Positions 6,504-13,442 of a DNA stretch of 13,442 nt are shown here, in pieces (within the stretch, counting starts at the first letter, position 1; each line of letters starts with the position of its first letter). The notes beneath the pieces are model-generated. The model was not told the DNA's origin and did not search any database. It saw only the letters and a list, made by a program, of their open reading frames with translations. The translations under genes and the position numbers were made by a program. Location: positions 1-13,442 of the forward strand of contig JAITBH010000013.1 of the NCBI GenBank assembly GCA_031283745.1, in the 5' to 3' direction. The stretch comes from Candidatus Ectomicrobium neotermitis. Its GTDB lineage: Bacteria > Elusimicrobiota > Endomicrobiia > Endomicrobiales > Endomicrobiaceae.

Positions 6504-8864
6504 TTATGTTCTTAAAACCACGCCCAACTCTTTTTCTAACTTGCCCAACAAAGTCTGCATATCCGCATTGACCTCAATATCAGTCAAGGTTTTAGAGGCA
6601 TCTTTATAAAGAAGCCGCAAAGAGTATCCAACTTTGCCCGCCCCGATCTTTTGTTCGTTCTGATAGACAGAAAACACGACATATTCTTTTAAGATTTTGC
6701 CCGTTTTCATGATGTTTTTTATGACATTTTCAATCTTTGCAAAGGGCAAAGATTTGTCGGCAATCACGGAAATGTCCCTTTTTACAGGAGGGAACTTTGC
6801 AAAAGGCTTAAAGGAAACATCTTTGAGGTTTATGCCGCTAAGAAGATCTAAATCAAACTCGCAATAGACGACTTCGCTATGCAAATCTTTGCTTATCAAT
6901 GGGTGGACAATGCCGAAGTGTCCTGCGGGCTTGCCGCGATACATTATTGATGCAGTCTTTGAGGGATGATAATAAGATTGAGGGCTAAGATTTTTGTCTA
7001 TCAAAACACCTTTTGGCAAAAGACTCTTAACTAAGCCTCCGCCATAGTAGAAATCGTAAATGTTTTTGCCTACCTCTATTTTCCACCACTCATCCCACAC
7101 ATTTCCATACATCAAAATTGCAAAAGAGTTTTTTTCGCCGTCTTGGGTAAAAACTTTCCCGTATTCAAACAGAGCAATTCGCTCAAAACCTTGTGCAAGA
7201 TTGTTTAAGAGATTTTTGTAGAGGGCTGGGAGCAAAGATGGACGCAAAACCTCATTTTCTTTTGAGAGGGGGTTGGCAATTTTATACTTGCTTAAAAGAC
7301 CGAACTTCTTTAACTCCTCAATTTCCGAAAAACTGTAATTGACCGCTTCACAAAACCCAATACCATAAAGCCTTCTCCTGAGATCAGCTGCAATATCTAA
7401 AAAAAACGATGTTTGATGTTTGGCTGCATCTGCTGATGAGTTTTGAGTGCTGCCTTGCGGTATATTTTCATAGCCGTTTATGCGGACAATTTCCTCAATC
7501 AAATCTATCTCGTCTTTAACATCATTTCTCCAGCTTGGAACGATACACTCTAAACCATCAGCCTTTGAGGTAACCTTAAAACATAATCCTTTTAATATCC
7601 CCTCAATTTCTTTTGCGGCTATCTCATACCCTAAAACCTTTTTAACCCTTTGCCAACGCAAAAATATCTTTACATCTTTATACTTTGATGGGCAGACATC
7701 GTCCCTGCTTATCAACTTCCCGCCAGCAACAGAAATGATCAAGTTTATAGCCCTAAGCGAGGCGGTTTGTGTTTGAAGGGGATCAATGCCTCTTTCAAAT
7801 CTGTAAGAGGAATCGCTTGAAAGCTTTAATTTCTTTGATGTTTTCCTGACTGATGAGGCATTAAACACAGCACTTTCCAAAAAAACCTCAGTTGTTTTAT
7901 CGTCAATGCCTGAAAACTCTCCACCCATAACGCCTGCGATGGCGACTGGTTTTTTGTCATCGGCAATGATCAGCATATCCCCGTCTAACTCATAAACTTT
8001 CCCGTCAAGTGCGGTCAGCTTTTCACCGCTTTTAGCTAAGCGGACAATAACTTTCTGCTCGCTCAGCTTTGATATGTCAAAAGCGTGCAGGGGCTGCCCC
8101 AGTTCCATCATCACATAGTTGGTAATATCCACAACATTATTTATGGACCTTATCCCGCACTTTTCTAAAGAACTTGCCAACCATTTGGGTGAGGGTGCTA
8201 TCTTAACCCCCGAAATAATAGCCCCAATATAGTGCAAACATTGGGTGCTATCTATATGGACTTTATTTGACGAGGGGGCAGGGAGGACCTTTGGCAAAAT
8301 GGGCGAAATGGTTTTTTCAAGCTTTGCAGCAAGTTCGCGGGATATGCCTAAAACGTTTAAGCAGTCCCCGCGGTTAGGGGTAACCTCTACCTCTAAAATG
8401 GGATCATTTTCCTCAAAAATCTGCTCAAGCGGGATACCAACTTGCGATTTAGCGTCGAGTTCCATTATTCCCTCTGACTGGAGGCTTAATCCCAGCTCTT
8501 TTTGAGAACATAACATCCCCTCCGACTCTATTCCCCTAATTTTTGATTTCTTAATTTCAAAGTTTCCGGGCAAAACCGCTCCGATTTTTGCCAAAGCAAC
8601 TATAAGCCCTTTGCTGACATTAGACGCACCGCAAACTATTGAAAACTCATTTGCACCGTCGCTGACTTTGCATAAAGACAACTTGTCCGCGTTTGGATGT
8701 TTCTGAGTTGAGATGACTTTTGCCGTCCAAACATTTGTCCACTTAGGCATAGCGTCTGAAACGACTGAGGTTTCAATGCCTATAGATGTGAGCGTTTTGG
8801 CTGCCTCTTCGGCTGTGATTTCTAAGGGTAAAAACTTGTTTATCCAACTGTAGGGTATTTTCAT
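6504..8864 (-). CDS. pheT: Phenylalanine-tRNA ligase beta subunit
   Basis: Non-catalytic large subunit of PheRS that holds tRNA-Phe and carries the editing site for misacylated Tyr-tRNA. The 786 residues match the full-length bacterial form. Visible domains are an EMAP-like tRNA-binding domain from about residue 45 (VISTQKHPNADKLSLCKVSD), the B3/B4 editing region (NNVVDITNYVMMELGQPLHA and AGVMGGEFSG), a B5 domain (~405-475), the class II-like core, and a C-terminal ferredoxin-like anticodon-binding domain from about residue 686 (AKFPPVKRDISVIADKSLPF). It starts 10 nt after pheS. The next gene, ugd, follows 12 nt after its stop, so the sugar-nucleotide genes appear to share its transcript. Confidence 0.97.
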   Translation of the reverse strand: MKIPYSWINKFLPLEITAEEAAKTLTSIGIETSVVSDAMPKWTNVWTAKVISTQKHPNADKLSLCKVSDGANEFSIVCGASNVSKGLIVALAKIGAVLPGNFEIKKSKIRGIESEGMLCSQKELGLSLQSEGIMELDAKSQVGIPLEQIFEENDPILEVEVTPNRGDCLNVLGISRELAAKLEKTISPILPKVLPAPSSNKVHIDSTQCLHYIGAIISGVKIAPSPKWLASSLEKCGIRSINNVVDITNYVMMELGQPLHAFDISKLSEQKVIVRLAKSGEKLTALDGKVYELDGDMLIIADDKKPVAIAGVMGGEFSGIDDKTTEVFLESAVFNASSVRKTSKKLKLSSDSSYRFERGIDPLQTQTASLRAINLIISVAGGKLISRDDVCPSKYKDVKIFLRWQRVKKVLGYEIAAKEIEGILKGLCFKVTSKADGLECIVPSWRNDVKDEIDLIEEIVRINGYENIPQGSTQNSSADAAKHQTSFFLDIAADLRRRLYGIGFCEAVNYSFSEIEELKKFGLLSKYKIANPLSKENEVLRPSLLPALYKNLLNNLAQGFERIALFEYGKVFTQDGEKNSFAILMYGNVWDEWWKIEVGKNIYDFYYGGGLVKSLLPKGVLIDKNLSPQSYYHPSKTASIMYRGKPAGHFGIVHPLISKDLHSEVVYCEFDLDLLSGINLKDVSFKPFAKFPPVKRDISVIADKSLPFAKIENVIKNIMKTGKILKEYVVFSVYQNEQKIGAGKVGYSLRLLYKDASKTLTDIEVNADMQTLLGKLEKELGVVLRT

Positions 8865-8874
8865 AAAAGCTCCA

Positions 8875-9900
8875 TTAAAACTGTTCCAAAAACCTTAAAT
8901 CGTTTTCATAAAAAAGACGAATGTCGCCAATTCCATACTTAATCATCGCTATTCTTTCTATCCCTATGCCGAAAGCAAAGCCCGTATATTTCTCGCTGTC
9001 ATATTTGACCGACTTAAAGACATTTGGGTGAACCATTCCGCAGCCTAAAATCTCTATCCAGCCTGATTGTTTGCATACTCCGCACCCCTTACCCCCACAA
9101 AAAAAACACTGAACATCCATTTCTGCGGATGGTTCAGTAAATGGGAAAAATGAAGGTCTAAAACGAACTGCGGAATTTTGACCAAAAAACCTTTTGACAT
9201 AGCTTGTAAGGGTATTTTTCAAGTCCACAAAGGTTACATTCTCATCAACAAAAAGTCCTTCTACTTGATGGAAAGTTGAGGAGTGGGAGGCATCGGATGC
9301 CTCATTTCTGTAGACACGGCCGGGAACGATGATTTTTATGGGTGGAACTTGGTTTTCCATGACATGTATCTGACCGGGGGAGGTGTGAGTTCTTAAAAGA
9401 TTTTTCATCCCCTCAAGATAAAAAGTGTCTTGAATATCACGGGCGGGATGGTCTGGAGGGTGATTTAGCGCCTCAAAGTTATACCAATCTGTCTCAATTT
9501 CGGGACCGCTCTCCACGCTAAAGCCAAGCGATACAAAAATTGCACTCACTTCGCTTATCGTTTTCATTATTGGGTGAAAATGCCCTTTTGGGAAGGGAAA
9601 ATAAAAGGAGGGAGAAATGTCGATTTTTTCTTTGTTTATCTTTTCATCTATTGCGGTTTTGTTTATCTCCTGCTTTCTTTTTTCTATCTCGCCGTCAATT
9701 AGAGTTTTTGCTGCATTTGCCTCGGCTCCGATAGTCTTTTTTTCGTCGATAGAATAAGACGAAAGGGATCTCAAAACCTGCGTCAAAGTTCCACTTTTGC
9801 CAAGAAACTTAAAACGAACTTTTTCAAGCGACTCCGCATCTGCTGCCTTTATCTCATCAAGAGCTTCCTTAACTATCTCTCCGACTGCATTTTCTTTCAT
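8875..9900 (-). CDS. pheS: Phenylalanine-tRNA ligase alpha subunit
   Basis: Catalytic subunit of the (alpha-beta)2 class II enzyme that charges tRNA-Phe. The N-terminal ~95 residues form the charged coiled-coil arm that contacts tRNA. The catalytic core starts at PFPKGHFHPIMKT and carries the motif 2 region (GRVYRNEASDASHSSTFHQ), FFPFTEPSAEMDV and the motif 3 end (AFGIGIERIAMIKYGI). A CFFCGGKGCGVCKQSGW segment shows the four-cysteine, zinc-ribbon-like variant found in many bacterial PheS. At 341 residues it is normal length. The ATG is shared with the stop of the upstream TPR gene, and pheT follows after 10 nt. Confidence 0.97.
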   Translation of the reverse strand: MKENAVGEIVKEALDEIKAADAESLEKVRFKFLGKSGTLTQVLRSLSSYSIDEKKTIGAEANAAKTLIDGEIEKRKQEINKTAIDEKINKEKIDISPSFYFPFPKGHFHPIMKTISEVSAIFVSLGFSVESGPEIETDWYNFEALNHPPDHPARDIQDTFYLEGMKNLLRTHTSPGQIHVMENQVPPIKIIVPGRVYRNEASDASHSSTFHQVEGLFVDENVTFVDLKNTLTSYVKRFFGQNSAVRFRPSFFPFTEPSAEMDVQCFFCGGKGCGVCKQSGWIEILGCGMVHPNVFKSVKYDSEKYTGFAFGIGIERIAMIKYGIGDIRLFYENDLRFLEQF

Positions 9901-10178
9901 TGTTCTGTTGCCTCTTCTATTCCTATTAGTTTGTTAAGCCTGTCTTGAGCCATCTTGTAATCCTCTTTGTATTTTAATGCCTCTGTATACATTTCTTTAG
10001 CTTCCTGCACTTTGTTTTGGCTCTCGTTTATGAGACCTATATGATAGTAGGCCTCAGCATTTCCAGGGTTTAACTTTATCACTTCCTTAAACTCCTTAAC
10101 TGCCTCATCAAAACGGTTGTTTAGAAAATACAGTTTGCCTAACTCCATGCGATTATTTTCATCAGATATATTTGCCAT
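9897..10178 (-). CDS. Small TPR-repeat protein
   Basis: A 93-residue soluble protein made almost wholly of two tetratricopeptide repeats: about residues 10-43 (ELGKLYFLNNRFDEAVKEF, IKLNPGNAEAY) and about 44-77 (YYHIGLINESQNKVQEAKEM, LKYKEDYKMA). A short C-terminal helix follows. There is no signal peptide or membrane segment. TPRs serve as protein-docking surfaces; the partner cannot be read from the sequence. Its TGA overlaps the pheS ATG (ATGA), so it is translationally coupled to PheRS, and it lies 8 nt behind ktrA. It may be a cofactor of either neighbour or simply an operon passenger; function unknown. Confidence 0.85.
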   Translation of the reverse strand: MANISDENNRMELGKLYFLNNRFDEAVKEFKEVIKLNPGNAEAYYHIGLINESQNKVQEAKEMYTEALKYKEDYKMAQDRLNKLIGIEEATEQ

Positions 10179-10186
10179 TTGCCTTT

Positions 10187-10873
10187 TTATCCTTTTAATT
10201 TTTCCATCATATCGGTCCGACCAACTGTTACCAAAACATCGTTTTGCTTGATCTCATAATTTGGTCCGGGAACCATCATTATCTCTTCCTTTATATCGCT
10301 CTGTCCGTCTTTGTTTATAACAGGAACTTTCCTTTTGATTGCGATTATGTTTGCCCCAAACTCGCTCCTTATATCAGTATCTTTGATGGCTTTATTTCTA
10401 TATTTTGCGGGCGCCAAAATTTCAACGATGGAATAATCTTTAGAAAGCTCTATATGCTCTAAGATATTAGGGGAGATCAAGTTTGCAACCAACTTTTTTG
10501 CCATTTCAAGCTCTGGATAAATCACTTGGCTTGCACCAAGTTTAACGGCAATTTTTGAATGCCAGTTGCTTAAACACTTTACGATTATATTTTTTATGCC
10601 GAGATCTTTTGCTATCAAAATAGCCAGTATGCTTGTCTCTATCTCTCCAACTGCTATCACCGCACAATCACAATCCCCCAGCCCCAAATCCTCCATCGCT
10701 TTATCATCTGTGGCATCAGCAATAACTGACTGGGTAACAAACTGGCTTATCCTGCTTGTAGGTTCTTCATCATTATCTATCGCTAAAACCGAAAGCCCTT
10801 GTTTGCCCAACTCGCAGGCAACGTTGTAGCCAAAGGTTCCAAGCCCTATTACTGCAAACTGTTTTTTTTTCAT
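10187..10873 (-). CDS. ktrA: KtrA/TrkA-family potassium uptake regulatory subunit
   Basis: Cytoplasmic RCK protein that forms a ring under KtrB and gates it by nucleotide binding. Residues 1-~125 form the RCK N-terminal Rossmann domain, with GLGTFG (10-15), an acidic end of strand 2 (AIDNDEE, 31-37) and ADATD (53-57). Residues ~140-228 form the TrkA-C domain, where LEHIELSKDYSIVEILAPA begins. The single RCK copy and 228-residue length match KtrA, not the double-length E. coli TrkA. It starts 2 nt after ktrB, so the two are almost certainly co-translated, and it is followed 8 nt later by the TPR gene. Confidence 0.93.
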   Translation of the reverse strand: MKKKQFAVIGLGTFGYNVACELGKQGLSVLAIDNDEEPTSRISQFVTQSVIADATDDKAMEDLGLGDCDCAVIAVGEIETSILAILIAKDLGIKNIIVKCLSNWHSKIAVKLGASQVIYPELEMAKKLVANLISPNILEHIELSKDYSIVEILAPAKYRNKAIKDTDIRSEFGANIIAIKRKVPVINKDGQSDIKEEIMMVPGPNYEIKQNDVLVTVGRTDMMEKLKG

Positions 10874-10875
10874 TT

Positions 10876-12162
10876 TTACCCCACAAAAATATTTGCTCGT
10901 GGATATTTAATGTTGCTTTCATGGCTTTTTGAGCCAGCTGCTGAAATTAAAAGAGTGATAATCCCGATTCTCCCGATAAACATTGCACCAATATCAAGAA
11001 TTTTACCCGCCGAGCCAAGCTTTGGTGTCACATTCATGCTCACCCCTGTATTTGAAAAAGCAGAAATTATCTCAAAGACTAAGTCAGTCGACCTGAAATA
11101 AGGCTCAAGAGCAATGAGAGCAGCAGAAAAAACCGCTATCGCACTTACGGTCAGAATAAATATCAAAGAAGCTTTATGAACTACTTCGTCCGACAACCTG
11201 CGTCTAAAAATTGTCACATCGTCTTTTGAGCGGATAAAACTTCGGACAAAAACAAAAATAACCGCTACCGTCGTAACCTTTATCCCGCCTGCCGTGCTGG
11301 CTGGAGCAGCCCCTATCGCCATAAAAAACATATATACAAACTTTGAAAGCTCCGTTGTCATCTCGACTGGGACAGCAATAAAACCTGCTGTTCTTATGCT
11401 TGAGGCTTGAAAAATGGCAATGGCGAGACTCTCTTTTTCATAAAGCAAAATAAACAAAACGAAAGGAACAAAAATTATCACCGTAACAGCCAAAACGACT
11501 TTTGTGTGGAGCAAAAAGTGAATTTGCTTTTGCCGATATGTGTCATAAACATCCACTAAAACAAAAAAGCCAAGCCCCCCTAAAGTTATCAACATGCTCA
11601 AAATTAAGAGGAGAGGATAATTGTGGGCTGAGCCAATCAGACTGTCTGAGAAAGTAGAAAAGCCTGCATTGCAAAATGCTGTTATCGAGTGGAATGTCCC
11701 CAGATATAAGGCTTTCAAGAGACTGTAATCCCTCAAAAAGCATAAGGTTAAAGAAAGAGCCCCTACAATTTCTATCGCTAATACAAACACGATGGCTTTT
11801 ATCAACATCGGTCTAATGTTCTTAAACGAGGTCATTCCAAAAATGTCCTGCATTATACGTTTATCCTTCAACGTCATCTTGCCGATAAGAACAGCCGTCA
11901 CCGTCGAGATAAACATATAGCCAAGTCCCCCTGACTCAATAAGGATAAGGATGACAATTTGTCCAAAGAGCGAGTAATGCTCACCTATCGACACGACGCT
12001 TAGACCTGTTACGCATATAGCTGAAATTGCTGTAAACAAATTTGAAAGAACTGAAATTTCCACCCCGCTTTGGGTTGAAAAAGGCAGGGTCAGCAGGAGT
12101 GTTCCGATAAATCCAAGCCCCAAGAAAAACAGAACAAATGTTTTTGCGGGAGAAAGCCTCAT
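10876..12162 (-). CDS. ktrB: KtrB/TrkH-family potassium transporter, membrane subunit
   Basis: Integral-membrane K+ (Na+-coupled in known KtrB proteins) uptake subunit of the SKT superfamily. In 428 residues the four pore-loop repeats can be picked out by their filter glycines: VTGLS (51-55), CNAGFS (164-169), RTAGF (257-261) and NTGVS (371-375), each flanked by hydrophobic spans. An SGGLGYMF segment follows the first loop, and APASTAGGIKVTT (residues 286-298) lies in the region of the KtrB/TrkH gating loop. The length fits KtrB (about 430-450) better than E. coli TrkH (about 480). The partner regulatory gene follows after 2 nt, giving a KtrAB pair. Its position directly behind rplT is unusual; it shares the dense operon spacing and has no promoter I can see. 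Confidence 0.93.
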   Translation of the reverse strand: MRLSPAKTFVLFFLGLGFIGTLLLTLPFSTQSGVEISVLSNLFTAISAICVTGLSVVSIGEHYSLFGQIVILILIESGGLGYMFISTVTAVLIGKMTLKDKRIMQDIFGMTSFKNIRPMLIKAIVFVLAIEIVGALSLTLCFLRDYSLLKALYLGTFHSITAFCNAGFSTFSDSLIGSAHNYPLLLILSMLITLGGLGFFVLVDVYDTYRQKQIHFLLHTKVVLAVTVIIFVPFVLFILLYEKESLAIAIFQASSIRTAGFIAVPVEMTTELSKFVYMFFMAIGAAPASTAGGIKVTTVAVIFVFVRSFIRSKDDVTIFRRRLSDEVVHKASLIFILTVSAIAVFSAALIALEPYFRSTDLVFEIISAFSNTGVSMNVTPKLGSAGKILDIGAMFIGRIGIITLLISAAGSKSHESNIKYPRANIFVG

Positions 12163-12172
12163 AAAATAATGC

Positions 12173-12520
12173 TTATGCCTTTTTGGCTATATCAACTAAT
12201 TGCTTAAAAGCCGCAGTGTCGTTTACTGCTGTCTCGGCGAGCATTTTTCTGTCTATGGCAATATTGGCTTTTTTAAGCCCCGATATAAATCTGCTGTAGG
12301 ATAAACCTTCCTCTCTTACCGCTGCATTGAGCCTAATGATCCAAAGAGACCTGTAATTAGCCTTATTATCCTTGCGTCCCTCATAAGAATAAGCAAGCGA
12401 CTTTGCCAACTGCTGTTTAACCATTCTCCAGCGATTTTTCTTGGTGGCATAGTAGCCTTTTGCCATTCTAAATTTCTTCTTCTTTCTCTGCCTTGTATAT
12501 ACGGCACTTTTTACACGCAT
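12173..12520 (-). CDS. rplT: Large-subunit ribosomal protein bL20
   Basis: bL20 is an early 50S assembly protein and, in several bacteria, the repressor of its own infC-rpmI-rplT mRNA. The 115 residues match the normal family length of about 115-120. A basic, extended N-terminal half (residues 1-60, with RQRKKKKF, AKGYYATKKNRW and YSYEGRKDNK) is followed by the globular half with LWIIRLNAAVREEGLSYSRF and LKKANIAIDRKMLAETAV. The ATG at 12520 is preceded by AAGGAG at the proper distance. The next gene, ktrB, begins only 10 nt after the stop, which ties potassium uptake to ribosomal-protein transcription here. Confidence 0.97.
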   Translation of the reverse strand: MRVKSAVYTRQRKKKKFRMAKGYYATKKNRWRMVKQQLAKSLAYSYEGRKDNKANYRSLWIIRLNAAVREEGLSYSRFISGLKKANIAIDRKMLAETAVNDTAAFKQLVDIAKKA

Positions 12521-12551
12521 AATAATCTCCTTAATATCTAAATTTGGCTAA

Positions 12552-12752
12552 TTAAAAACTATACGGCATATTCTTTTTCATAATCTTCATATCTGACTTT
12601 GCAACAAGACTGGGTTTCCTTGAATATCTGTTTTGATTGCCCGAGTCTCCCGTCATAAGATGCCTTTGACCCGGCTTTCTGTATTTAACTTTCTTCCCAG
12701 CTGTAACTCTAAACCGTTTTTTTGTGCTGCTGTGCGTTTTCATTTTTGGCAT
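12552..12752 (-). CDS. rpmI: Large-subunit ribosomal protein bL35
   Basis: A 66-residue basic protein of the 50S subunit. It begins MPKMKTHSSTKKRFRVTAGK and ends with a Lys/Arg-rich tail (MKIMKKNMPYSF), the typical bL35 layout and length. I place the start at the ATG at 12752, not the ATG four codons upstream at 12764. The GGAGG at 12762-12758 lies within those extra codons, 5 nt before 12752, and family members start MPK-K. The gene sits between infC and rplT, 31 nt before rplT, as in most bacteria. L20 commonly represses this operon by binding the mRNA. Confidence 0.96.
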   Translation of the reverse strand: MPKMKTHSSTKKRFRVTAGKKVKYRKPGQRHLMTGDSGNQNRYSRKPSLVAKSDMKIMKKNMPYSF

Positions 12753-12803
12753 ATGAGCCTCCATTATTAAATTTTTGTTTTTTGTCTCCTCTCGCCCCCC
12801 TAC

Positions 12804-12822
12804 TCCTTATATATAGTAAGGA
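12804..12822 (-). promoter_or_regulatory. Small hairpin in the infC-rpmI gap
   Basis: The gap of about 115 nt between infC and rpmI is the longest non-coding gap inside the gene run. It contains TCCTTAC/ATAAGGA, a stem of 6 bp (7 with a G-U pair) around a loop of about 5 nt. It is followed on the minus strand by GTAGGGGGGCG and a purine-rich stretch up to the rpmI ribosome-binding site. No T-run follows, so it is not an intrinsic terminator. It could be part of an L20-binding leader or an mRNA-processing site; nothing in the sequence decides this. Confidence 0.3.
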
Positions 12823-12866
12823 CGCTGATTCTTTTCCCCTCTACTTAACCACCCAAAACGCTAACT

Positions 12867-13424
12867 TTATTTTGCGGCGGATTTTCTTTTAGGCATAAGA
12901 GTTAAGAACACCCTTGTCCCCATCGAATAAATTTTACCTTCTGGCTCAGCAATATCTGATAGAGAATCTTTCACTTTATCCATAACGTTGAGACCAAGTT
13001 CTTTATGTTGCATCTCCCTGCCATAAAACATTGCGGTGAGCTGAACTTTGTCTCCTGATTCGATAAATTGCCGGGCATGTTTGATCTTGACTTCTAAATC
13101 ATGATCTCCGATACGGGGTCTGATACGAATTTCCTTTAACTGGGAGACCTTCTGCTTCTTTCGAACTTCTTTCTCTTTTTTCTTGATCTCATAACGAAAT
13201 TTCGAAAAGTTGATTAGCTTGCAAACAGGCGGGGTTGATTGATCTGAAATTTCAACTAAATCCAAATCTTTTTCTTGTGCCATAGACAAGGCTTCACTTG
13301 TCTTAACTATTCCGACCTGCGTCCCATCCGAATCGATGAGCCTCACTTGCGGAACCTTGATGAACTGGTTGATACGATACTTTTTGTTTTCGACGACACC
13401 CTCCTTTTGGCTTTCACCAGACAA
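12867..13424 (-). CDS. infC: Translation initiation factor IF-3
   Basis: IF3 binds the 30S subunit, blocks premature 50S joining and checks the start codon-initiator tRNA match. The N-terminal domain is recognisable from KKYRINQFIKVPQVRLID, followed by a Lys/Glu-rich linker helix (KKKEKEVRKKQK) and the C-terminal domain with KEIRIRPRIGDHDLEVKIKH and a basic end (LMPKRKSAAK). It heads the usual infC-rpmI-rplT order. The start is uncertain. The TTG at 13424 has no upstream ribosome-binding site and sits directly on a T8 run. The frame is open to the window edge. A strong AGGAGG lies at 13405-13400, inside the called N-terminus. Five nt after it, in frame, is only GTC (13394), which would give about 175 residues and the usual short N-terminus. 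IF3 genes are known for non-standard start codons used in autoregulation. Identity is certain; the start is not. Confidence 0.95.
   Translation of the reverse strand: MSGESQKEGVVENKKYRINQFIKVPQVRLIDSDGTQVGIVKTSEALSMAQEKDLDLVEISDQSTPPVCKLINFSKFRYEIKKKEKEVRKKQKVSQLKEIRIRPRIGDHDLEVKIKHARQFIESGDKVQLTAMFYGREMQHKELGLNVMDKVKDSLSDIAEPEGKIYSMGTRVFLTLMPKRKSAAK
13400..13405 (-). promoter_or_regulatory. Strong Shine-Dalgarno inside the called infC 5' end
   Basis: AGGAGG is a near-perfect anti-Shine-Dalgarno match, located 19-24 nt downstream of the called TTG start. No ATG, GTG or TTG lies in the infC frame at a suitable distance after it. The in-frame codons there are GTC (13397) and GTC (13394). It suggests that IF3 starts here on a non-canonical codon. 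Confidence 0.45.
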
Positions 13425-13442
13425 AAAAAATAAGGGGCGGAA
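13423..13442 (-). terminator. Possible 3' arm and T-run of a terminator/attenuator before infC
   Basis: On the minus strand the window opens with CCGCCCCTTA followed by eight T, just ahead of infC. A G+C-rich segment running into a T-tract is what the second half of an intrinsic terminator looks like. In Bacillus subtilis the infC-rpmI-rplT operon is controlled by a leader attenuator responding to L20, so such an element would fit here. The 5' arm would lie outside the window, so the hairpin itself cannot be verified. Confidence 0.35.

Noticed and set aside
11543..12507. Minus-strand frames of 63 and 66 codons within rplT and ktrB
   Set aside because: They lie wholly inside confident genes in other frames and have no recognisable content.
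12795..12800. C6 run in the infC-rpmI gap as another slippage switch
   Set aside because: It is short, non-coding, and not at a position that changes a reading frame.
1..13442. CRISPR arrays, insertion sequences, integrase or transposase genes, rRNA
   Set aside because: I looked for these on both strands; no spaced short repeats, transposase-like frame or rRNA-like stretch is visible.

Overview
The window is a densely packed bacterial chromosome segment in which every confident gene lies on the minus strand. Reading in the direction of transcription (high to low coordinates), the order is infC, rpmI, rplT, ktrB (trkH-like), ktrA (trkA-like), a small TPR gene, pheS, pheT, ugd, uxs, alaS, tRNA-Arg(CCG) and an AlgJ/AlgX-like gene. 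The start of a second gene with the same leader then runs off the left edge. Gaps between consecutive genes are mostly 2-31 nt, with two ATGA overlaps. The largest gap inside the run is about 115 nt, between infC and rpmI. No terminator is visible between genes, so the run looks like one long operon or a chain of read-through units.

The sequence is A+T-rich (roughly 38% G+C by eye in the housekeeping genes, nearer 30% in parts of the AlgJ-like gene). The tRNA has no encoded CCA. KtrAB potassium uptake, UDP-xylose synthesis and a secreted alginate-type O-acetyltransferase fold suggest a bacterium that makes surface polysaccharide. The gene order is not diagnostic to me. An Elusimicrobiota- or Omnitrophota-like lineage is possible, but that is only a guess.

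Region 13442-6504 is translation machinery (IF3, L35, L20, both PheRS subunits) interrupted by a KtrB/KtrA potassium transporter and a TPR protein. Region 6491-4225 holds UDP-glucose dehydrogenase and UDP-glucuronate decarboxylase, which together convert UDP-glucose to UDP-xylose. Region 4211-1491 holds alaS and, 9 nt later, tRNA-Arg(CCG).

The striking part is 1-1502. A 132-bp direct repeat (1-132 and 1371-1502, offset exactly 1370, six mismatches) carries four things: the last 12 nt of the tRNA-Arg gene, a ribosome-binding site, an ATG with a hydrophobic secretion/anchor leader of about 28 codons, and the start of a poly-G tract. In the complete copy the tract is 11 G. It places the leader out of frame with a roughly 370-codon AlgJ/AlgX-like body, so translation from the leader stops after 39 codons. 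Twelve or nine G would fuse leader and body into a protein of about 405 residues. The second repeat copy shows another gene starting with nearly the same leader and the same tract context. I read this as a tandem array of leader-plus-body cassettes behind a tRNA gene. Each could be switched ON or OFF by poly-G slippage and could be deleted or swapped by recombination between the repeats. The products may modify surface polysaccharide. The window edge cuts the array, so its full size cannot be seen.
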